Origin: Aplectana chamaeleonis
Lineage: Eukaryota; Nematoda; Chromadorea; Rhabditida; Cosmocercidae
Assembly: GCA_029168955.1 (NCBI GenBank)
Contig: JAPDOI010000106.1
Coordinates: forward strand, 581,001-645,000
Length of the DNA: 64,000 nucleotides
Direction of reading: 5' to 3'
The position numbers were made by a program, and so were the translations under genes. A model generated the notes under the pieces. The model was not told where the DNA came from. It made no database searches and saw only the letters and a list, made by a program, of their open reading frames with translations. This document shows positions 56,528 through 64,000 of the stretch, one piece after another; positions within the stretch are counted from its first letter, which is position 1, and each line of letters begins with the position of its first letter.

Positions 56528-57479
56528 AGCTGTATCGCGGTTTCGTTAGAAAAATGAAACGGACTATACAGGGACCAGATTTGGAGCCAAATCCAATCAA
56601 ATTCGGAAATTGTATTAATTCAATAATCTAAATTTTGTATTAAAAGGTTCGATTTATTCGGCAGTTCCTTTTTTTTTTTTTGAAAGCATGTTCTCTTGGA
56701 AATTTGACTTGTTCAGTTTCGACTATTTTATTCATTCAGGACATTGAAATTTTTTTTGGAAGTGTTCGGCTTAATTCGAAAAATTTCAAGAATTCCGTTC
56801 CTCCAATCTTCGGCTAATTTCAGGTCGCTTTATGAGTATTCGATCACAAAAGAACTGTTTAATCGTTTTGAATAGTATTCGAAAACTATCCTAAAATCCT
56901 TTTTTTGTAAAATCGAATGGATGTTAGAGTGATCAACCGGATATTTTTTCAAACCCAGTGGAGACTAGTTTTCCTGATTTTTTCTACGATATGAAAAAAC
57001 CCTTGGCTCAGGAAGTTGAAAAAAAAAACTTTTTTTTTTCTTTTTTAAGGCGTTTTTCCAAAAAAACATAGTTTTTTAGCTTAATCAAGAGAAAAAGGAA
57101 AACGGCCATTTATTTGGATTTCATCAAAATGTGGCTGGTTGATCGAGTACACAGAATGGAGGATACTCAGGAGCAATTTGGCTGGCTAAGTGCAACGCGA
57201 GCGGCGTTCCGGCGACCTACGTAAACGCAGCAGATCTTCGTCGAGTGTACCAGCCGAACTGCTCCTAGGTGCCTCCCTTTCTGTGTACTCGATCGACAGG
57301 CCGGAACCTTCTTTCCGAATTGTTCATTTATTCGATATTTTAGGATTAAGATACCCATTGATTTGGAAACTCCATTATATTACAGAAATGAAATTGGTAG
57401 CTGGAAGCTGTGACCTTCCCCGAGACGTAGAGCATACATAATCGAAAATCGATATGGCTGATATCCGCGGTCGCTAGTC

Positions 57480-58840
57480 GCATTAGGTAGTTAGAAGGCC
57501 TAAGTAGGGACTGCTATAAACTTTCCGTGGAAATTTAGAAAACCATGTTGTCGTTGCTGTAGGTCTCTGCCAGTATATAAATAATCCGTGCTTGAAATTC
57601 CCTAAATGGCTGCTTGGATTCGAAAAAAATTGGAATTTTCATTGCTTTACAAAAGGGAAGGGAATTTTTGGGGTGTTGAGAAAAAAATTTCGGATTTGGC
57701 TCAGAACTTGCATCTGGAGGTTATTTAGAGCGCTGAACCCAAATCCGGGGTCTATTCCTCGCCTAACTTAAAGGCAGTGTTCACGATGAATATCGCACTA
57801 AAGTTGGACACAAAAATGGGATTGTTTGGTCGTGAGGTAACTAACAGTGAAGAAACACAGAAGAAAAACGTCCAGAATAAGTCAAAATAACGGTTTATAA
57901 ATTCAGGGTGTGGACGAGATTCATGAGCCCTGCTGGTTTCGGCAAGCGCGCGCTAATGGCGAAATCTGCGCGAATCGATAATGCTAACTGCGGCAGAGTT
58001 GTTTGGCAATTTGCCATCGAAATGTGTGCGGCGCCACAAGCTCGTCCGATTGGGGGCGGACCGGGATAGAGGGGGCGCTCCGGGAGAGCTTTCAAAGCCG
58101 TTTGTATTTACTTCTAGCCACTTTTTGTTGCTTCCTTCGACCCTATCCTCTACAGCACCTGCCAACTTAGTGTTTCACTCGGAGACCTCGAGAACGAGAT
58201 ATATCGTGAACACTGCCTTTAAGGTTACGGTAGGAAAAATGCCTTCTAACTGGCCCTACCTACCTAAAAATTTCAAAAATCGAGAAATTGACCTCAAATT
58301 CGTGTTCAGCGTTCCAAATAACACTCACAGTGAAATTTTGAGTCAAATATGAGACTTTGACCGAGCTACCGTAAACCTACCGTGATCTATCAAAATTCGA
58401 TAAACGAGTTGCAGATCCCAAAAAAAAGGCAGGCCGAATAACCCCTACGTACAAGTTTTGTGGCGATTTGGTCGTAGCATTCTTGAAATCGTCAAAAGTG
58501 GTGCCAGCAAAAATTTCCAGCATTTTGAAGCTTCGGACCAAATCAGCTGGAATCTTTCCAGTATTGGCAAATGGGTCTCAGATTCGTGATCAGCACCAAA
58601 ACAATCCCTAGAAACAAGTTTTCAGCCCAATCCGAGGCAATTTTTGTTGAACATCCTGAGAATCGCCATTCGTGTACCATTTTTATCTACGCAATGCTAT
58701 GAAAAGGCCCACTTTTGGAAATCTTTAAACCTCTATGGCATTTAGGGGATTCGTAAAACGGATTATCAATGCTGTGTCCCATACCTAAAACTATCAGCAC
58801 ATCGTTTTATAAAAGCCCACCGGAAATTTAAGGCAAGCCT
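57480..58840 (+). repeat. Family R repeat, copy with nested MITE
   Basis: Blocks shared with 8.3-9.3 kb and 61.1-62.5 kb: TTGAAATTCCCTAAATGG, GCGCTGAACCCAAATCCGGG, GAGTCAAATATGAGACT, GATTCGTGATCAGCACC. A TTAA MITE (57772-58218) interrupts it. Confidence 0.65.
57772..58218. mobile_element. TTAA-type MITE family M, copy 3
   Basis: AGGCAGTGTTCACGAT and ATCGTGAACACTGCCT are perfect inverted ends with TTAA on both sides, as expected for piggyBac-type mobility. It is inserted into a family R repeat. Confidence 0.75.
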
Positions 58841-59075
58841 TAGTAATTTGCGTTGGCTTGCACACGAAATTGAGCCTGGAGGTCAAGAGAAAGCGAGTAC
58901 GAAAACCCAAGGTTTGGGGCAGCATACATTTCTGCCTTCGAGCTGTGGGACCTTTTCGAACACTAGCATTGTGATTAGGTCATCACCACCATCTCTAATG
59001 TCTGTTCTAACCATTTCATTGCAGGGAACTGGGTGACTAGCGGGGGCTTTGCCTTCGCCCTTCACCGCGGTCACG

Positions 59076-62000
59076 ATGGTGTCCATACTGGAGAATAGAG
59101 AAATATACGGATCAACTTCGGAACGATATAAGCTGCTAGACGAAGATCGACTAGTGCAGCGGATAGGGAACACGAGAACCATCAAGGTAAAAATGTTTTA
59201 AATGCAGCATACACGCTTGTAAACGTGGTTGAGATAACTACGGAAATAGACTGGTATGGCTCAGAACACAACGCTTACGCATTTTTAAGCATCAAAAACA
59301 GGCCACTATACCGCTACCCGAGTAAGAAGTTGGCCCCGCCCTGGATCTCTCCGCGCCCTTTTCCAAAACAGGGGTGCTGGGCCATTCCCATCGTCGTCGA
59401 TTTGTGTGATTTGTTTATTGATTGTGCTTATTGTACCACCCGCAATCGTCGCTGACGGTGGGAATTGCTTAGCAGCCCTGTTTTGGAGGAAGACGGCAAA
59501 CGCAGGGGCGGAAAAATACAGGGCAGGGCCAACTCCTCATTCGTGTAGCGGCGTTGTAGGTCATTTTTTACGCTTCAAAATGCGTAAGCGTTGTGTTCTG
59601 AGCCATACCGTTCTATTTCCGTAGTCATCTCAACCGTGTTTACGAGCGTGTATGCTGCCTTCAAGGTGAATTTTTTGCTTCGATGTTCATAGTCAGGTAT
59701 CTGCATTTTGCTGTTCGATGGCTTATACCAAAAGTCAGAATAATCGAGAGGCAGTAAGGCTCCGTTCATAGCAGACGACCAGCGGCAAAGCGTCAAGGCG
59801 TCGGAGCATCATGCGCCAGCGCTGAAACGCTGGCGCATGATGCTCGACGGCTGGCACATGTCCGGGGATGGCACGTGGTTAGCGATAGTATCGATAATAT
59901 TAGTGACACCCGCTTCTGCTGCTATGCCTCCACCGTCAGCGTCAGGGCGCCTGCAGTGGTCGCTGGGGAGTCAGATCAATAACGAATGTTAACGCGAGGT
60001 CGCCTGCTATGGACGGAGCCTAACTGTGTTAACAGCGCGGAATTATCGTGCTGGTGCGAAACGGAGGTTAGAGACAGCGAGAGAGTGGAGGGCAGATGGA
60101 GGCTAAAGTATCGCGCGCGTCGAAGGCGCCATGAGAGCAGCTCGCAATTCCATATTTGGGAAAACTAGTGTATTTCGAGCACGTGGATTCTGGGGCTGGG
60201 ACTTGATAAACGTTTTCAGCTAACTCTTGTCAGATTTAGTGAGTATTGGGTGTTATCTCTAGTTTTCGGCACGCATTGCGCTATAGTAGAGCCTAAACAT
60301 CTGTTCTTTAGGTAAACTGTGAATAGTCTCCCATAGTGAGCGCTACCTCCGATTTCTGTTCTGTTTTAGGCACATGAAGCCTGCGTGAATACGCTACGAT
60401 GGAATCGCGGTGGCAAGTATGTTTAGCTTGTGAATTTTACCTCTGTTGCTCACCTAGTGATTAAAATTCTTCCATTTAGTCTCCTGGCTTCCGGATCAGA
60501 TGACCGAAAAGTGAAAATATGGAATCTCGCTGGTGAATGCTTGACGTCTGTGGAGACTGGTCACCATGCGAATGTGTTTGCTGTCGAGTTTTTGCCGGCA
60601 GGTAGGTTTTGACCTGGTCCTGATTTTATTCTTTGTTAGGGCAGTAAAGTTACCATGATTAAGGTAATGATAGGATTTTGATTTCGGCTGCTGGTGATCG
60701 ACAGGTTAAAATGCATGACATTGACGGGTTAAGGGGTGAGTTCTGCTAGATGCACCTAACCGGATTCTTTCTGCATCAATCGCATTTCTCAATGTTTTGT
60801 TTCAGATGAGCCAATAACATGGAGTACATCCGGGCGGGTAAAGCGCTTAGCGACGGCCCAAGATGAGCCCTATTTGTTCTGGTCGGCTTCCGAAGATAGC
60901 CATGTCAGGTTGGTTCTGATCTTGCTCATTCATACCATTTTTCCGACTCCAGATTCTGATGTTTGTTCGCCCAAACACTCTCGAGCGAGATTGCATGGGG
61001 GTCTGAGAGCAGATAATAGATAATTTTTTTTCGATTTTCCGGAATTACGGTAGGTGAGCAGTAGTTCGATCAGTTCCAGACTAGGCCGAAACTTTGCTCT
61101 TAGAAGTTCCTCTTACTAGGGACTGCTTTACCCATACCCGTGGTAATTTGCAGAACCATGTTGTCGATGCTCTAGGTCTGTAACAGGACATACTGTGCTT
61201 CTCTGGGCTAAAATTCCGCTCCGGAACTGCGTCTCGACACGCTTTGCGGCCGCACGCGTCGGTCGAGTTCCCAACGCCAAAGCCCACTCGATGTGGCTCT
61301 TTTATACAGTGTCCTCCACTTTTGTATAGTTTCCAGCTTCCAAAACCTAACTAGAGTGAACAGATCGGTGGCCGCGGCGCTGGAAACTACCGACTCGAAA
61401 GTGCGCCGCTGCAAAGCGTGTCAAGACGCAATTGCGGACCGGAATTCTGCCCAGATAAGCACAGTAGGTGACCCGTGTTTGAAATTCTCTAAATGGCTGC
61501 GGGAATTTCAAAAAATGCCTTTTTCATTGCTTCACAAAAAGGAAAGAGACCTAACCATCAGGGAATATTAAGAGTGTTCAGAAAAAGATCCGGGTTCGGC
61601 TTAAAACTTTAAACTGAGGGTTTTTCAGGGCGCTGAACCCGAATCCGGGGTCTATTCCTCACCAGACTTAGGGTTACTGTAGGCTTCTGTAGGCGTAATG
61701 CCTTTCAACTGACGTTACTAACCTTGAAGTTCTGGACCTCAAATTAGTGTTCGGCGTCCCAAATAACACCCACTGTGAAAATTTGAGTCAAATGTGAGAC
61801 TTTAACCGAGCTACCGTATATTCACCGTTACATACCGTAATCCAAGGAGAATTGATAAACCGACCATAGATTTGTATTAGCTAGCCCAGATAACCTCTAT
61901 GTAGAAGTTTTAAAACGATTGCTTCGTAGCATTCTCGAAATCATTATGGGCTATACGTGTATCTGCTTTGAATTCATTACACTACCTGATCGAAAATTCA

Positions 62001-63600
62001 TAATTTTCCCTTGTTCCTGCTGTATGTTTTTTTTGCTGATTTCGTTTATGTTGTTCGTTGCACATAGGTCTGGTACACAGGCTTATGTGTGTAAATAATA
62101 AATAATAATAAAGTCGTCAAAAGTGACATATTTCCAGCCAAATCTCCCTCATTTGAAGCTTCGGACTAAATCAGATGGAATTTTCAAATGTCGACAAATG
62201 GGCCTCAAATTGGTAAACAGCGCCAAAAACAACACTTAGAAATAAGTTTTAAGCTTAATCCGAGATAATTTTTGAATGCCCTATAATTTGCCATTCTTTT
62301 ACCTCTCTTCTCAAAGCTATGAAAACGCCCACTTCTGGAAATCTCCGGGGCATTTTGGGGATTTGGGACTATCAATGTTGCGTCCCATACCTACAACTAT
62401 CAAAACGTGGCTCTATAAAACCCTCGGGAAATGTAAGGTAAGCCATATTCAGAAAATCCTCCTAGTGTCGGCTACTTATCTGGTAATTAGTCTTCCATTT
62501 TTCATAAGTCGAAGTAGGCTACAGTAGGTTCTTGGCAGTATAGGTACCATAACCTACCGTACCGTACTTGATCTTTTAGGAATCAAGGACACGGTTACCT
62601 GCAGGGTGAAGAAGGCTGCCAGGGATGAGAAAGAATCGCTAATATATGTATGAAGACTCCTAAGTGGCACCTTTATTAGCGACGTTTCGCGCCTAAGCGC
62701 TTCTTCAGGCCAACTGAAATCAACAATCACTTGCAACCTTTAACATAAACAAGAGCTGACAACCGACCTTGCGTGGTATAGGTATTATGGTGTCGAACCA
62801 CAAGGGAGGACCCAGTGCTTTCTAAATTATCTAGGGTAAGAGGGTGCAGATGGTATGTTATGACCCACTCACCACTATAAGGACATGGGCTACAAAGGAA
62901 GAGATGAGGGGCAGGATGATGTGTTCAGATACGCCGTAGATCATCCACATTTAAGTCACTGTTATAAAGTGGTAAGCCTCATCGCGGCCTTCATTTCCTC
63001 TTTGTTATTGATTGGCGGTCTCAGCTTCTTCATCTCCTTTGCTAACTTCATCTTCCTCTCCACCGTATACATGATATCCCTGTGGATGATGGTTACTTGA
63101 AGCTGTGGCGGCTGTTCCAGAGTATGCCTCAGAGTGCGATGTTTTGAAAATAGATTGCTTATATATTTTTCTTTTTGTTTTTGAGAGTATTTTTCCGGTA
63201 AAACAAACAATTCAAAGCAATATAGTTATTCTAGGGAGTACGATACTCGAACTAACTCGGAGAAGAAGTTAATCAATATGGAAGACAAGCATGTGAAGTC
63301 TTTTGCAATATGTCAGGGACGCACTGAATTGGTGAGTGTCCGCCTTTTCCTCTTGGGTTCCCTATATCATAGATTGAGTTCAGATGGCTGTTGCTACGGA
63401 TGAAGCTCCTGTTCCTATTTATGACAGAAGAAATCCAACTAAGCCGTGGTTGACTTGTGTGAATGGTAAATCTATTCATATACTAGTTCGAGGATTTTTG
63501 GGTGGCGAAATAGTTTTCACTTTCAGCTGATGATAAGTGTCAAAGTAATTTCACTTACACTACTCATGTTTCTTTTGATGAAATGGGAACGGAGTGTCTT
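59076..63600 (+). CDS. WDTC1: WDTC1/adipose-type WD40 protein, 5' part
   Basis: Eight exons join in phase: 59076-59186 (ATG), 60370-60416, 60480-60601, 60664-60735, 60806-60908, 63235-63331, 63384-63465, 63527-63600; the gene runs past the right edge. An in-frame TGA upstream and an acceptor at 59024 mark the 5' UTR and support this start. Order of motifs: a short N-terminus with TSERYKLLDEDRLVQRIGN; WD40 blades HEACVNTLRWN, LLASGSDDRKVKIWNL, TGHHANVFAVEFLPAG, ILISAAGDRQVKMHDI, GRVKRLATAQDEPYLFWSAS, SEDSHVREYD; then AVATDEAPVPIYDRRNP. This order and the spacing between blades fit WDTC1/ADP rather than other DCAF proteins. WDTC1 is a CUL4-DDB1 substrate receptor linked to fat storage; C-terminal TPRs would lie outside the window. 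The acceptor before 60664 is weak (ATTAAG). Confidence 0.82.
59197..59664. mobile_element. MITE family K, copy 2
   Basis: TTAAATGCAGCATACACGCT and its complement near 59642-59664 form the ends; inner CAACGCTTACGCATTTT arms match. The element begins ten bases after the exon 1 donor of the WDTC1-like gene. Confidence 0.75.
59800..59848. repeat. Near-perfect 21-bp hairpin
   Basis: GAGCATCATGCGCCAGCG and CGCTGGCGCATGATGCTC are exact complements around a six-base loop, within intron 1 of the WDTC1-like gene. No copy was noticed elsewhere in the window. Confidence 0.8.
61100..62540 (+). repeat. Family R repeat, copy with nested MITE
   Basis: It shares the family R blocks listed at 57.5 kb in the same order and strand. 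A family C MITE (61193-61464) and an insertion with AATAATAAATAATAATAAA (about 61945-62112) interrupt it. All lie in intron 5 of the WDTC1-like gene. Confidence 0.65.
61193..61464. mobile_element. MITE family C, copy 2
   Basis: CTGTGCTTCTCTGGG and CCCAGATAAGCACAG are flanked by TA on both sides, showing a TA target duplication inside family R. Confidence 0.75.
62560..63215 (-). mobile_element. Possible Penelope-like element remnant with hammerhead-like core
   Basis: On the minus strand at about 62710-62678 the order CTGAAGA, then GCGC-TTAG-GCGC, then GAAAC resembles the CUGANGA/stem II/GAAA core of hammerhead ribozymes carried by Penelope-like elements. An extra A precedes stem II and a convincing stem I with a UH cleavage site was not found. 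Upstream (63210-62962) an 82-codon frame rich in Lys/Glu (TVERKMKLAKEMKKL) is probably an ORF fragment; no reverse transcriptase motif is present. Confidence 0.3.
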
Positions 63601-63639
63601 GTGAGTTCCTTTGTTTTTCAAATTAGTTTTTTTTTCATC

Positions 63640-64000
63640 CAATAATTCTAACTAGGGAACCTCGCATGGTGTTCGCGCGGATCAGAAAGCTGATGAATGT
63701 TTTCTGGTCAACTCCGGCACACTCTCTTCGAATCTGAACTCGGATTTTGCTACGGACATTCGCGAAAAATGTTTTGGCCTGTCAAATTTCGTATTTCCTA
63801 CAGCTGAGCCGAACGTGACGTTCCTAGTTGGATGAATTCGGCTAAAAACTTCAATGAAGGATTGTTTGACGTTCTGAGCTTGAATCCTAAGTCGGTTTTT
63901 CAATTTTTAAAGGATTAAGCTGGGGATCCATGAGTCATAGATTTGAATAGGCTAGGAGCCTCTAATTGTTTTGTTAAGCGCTTTTTTTCTATCAAAAACG
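63640..64000. other. Intron of the WDTC1-like gene, family R-like fragment
   Basis: The segment 63838-63900 (GGCTAAAAACTTCAATGAAG, then TTGAATCCTAAGTCGG) is a diverged piece of family R. The plus-strand open segment before it ends in TGA and does not continue the WD40 pattern, so the next real exon is probably outside the window. Confidence 0.45.

Larger units (their letters stand above)
55212..59024. other. Intergenic region between kinase and WDTC1-like gene
   Basis: An AATAAA at 55319-55324 could be the kinase polyadenylation signal. A 70-codon ATG-less open segment at about 55726-55935 is unexplained. The rest consists of the foldback at 56239-56527, a family R copy with a nested TTAA MITE, and AT-rich DNA at 56.6-57.1 kb with no visible feature. 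Confidence 0.45.

Noticed and set aside
62276..62527. 83-codon plus-strand frame within the WDTC1-like intron
   Set aside because: It lies in a family R repeat; the equivalent positions of the copy at 58.6-58.8 kb are not open.
63657..63834. Ninth exon of the WDTC1-like gene
   Set aside because: The segment after a weak CTAG acceptor stays open for about 59 codons but lacks the expected WD40 strand, ends in TGA and merges into a family R fragment.

Overview
The window looks like nuclear DNA of a rhabditid (clade V) nematode, perhaps a strongylid. The genes have small exons, GT-AG introns with TTTCAG-type acceptors and a likely spliced-leader acceptor. They are embedded in a dense mixture of MITEs, foldback elements, LINE fragments, a mariner relic and satellites. 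The phylum follows from gene style and repeat types; the species cannot be named from the sequence alone. Exon models below were built by hand by following splice phase, so each junction is a prediction.

Layout. 1-9.4 kb: repeats only, no gene recognised. 9.4-25.7 kb, minus strand: a CEP97-like leucine-rich-repeat protein with its first exon at 25.63-25.70 kb. Its 7.1-kb first intron holds a satellite of about 65 copies of a 42-bp unit (19.1-21.9 kb), many copies carrying the CRE palindrome TGACGTCA. Downstream on the same strand (9.4-11.3 kb) is a nine-exon coiled-coil plus fibronectin type III module. Phase-compatible exons suggest this is the 3' part of the CEP97-like gene (predicted total about 885 aa), but two separate genes cannot be excluded. 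25.7-31 kb: divergent intergenic region with MITEs.

32.06-54.89 kb, plus strand: a TAK1/MAP3K7-family protein kinase in eleven recognised exons (428 residues; the N-terminal exon is uncertain), ending in a TAK1-like C-terminal helix region. Its 12.5-kb intron contains a twin-primed LINE, a CR1-type LINE with one frameshift, a mariner relic, decayed BTB-like repeats and several foldback MITEs. 54.9-59.0 kb: intergenic repeats. 59.08 kb to the right edge, plus strand: the 5' part of a WDTC1/adipose-type WD40 gene, eight exons, continuing out of the window.

The three genes have no evident joint pathway: centriole/cilium capping (CEP97 family), stress and Wnt/NF-kB-type signalling (TAK1 family) and a CUL4-DDB1 substrate receptor or fat regulation (WDTC1 family). 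The most unusual non-genic signal is a set of at least six loci where a constant GGTGTGCG-like end abuts tracts with a 7-bp rhythm whose sequence differs from locus to locus.
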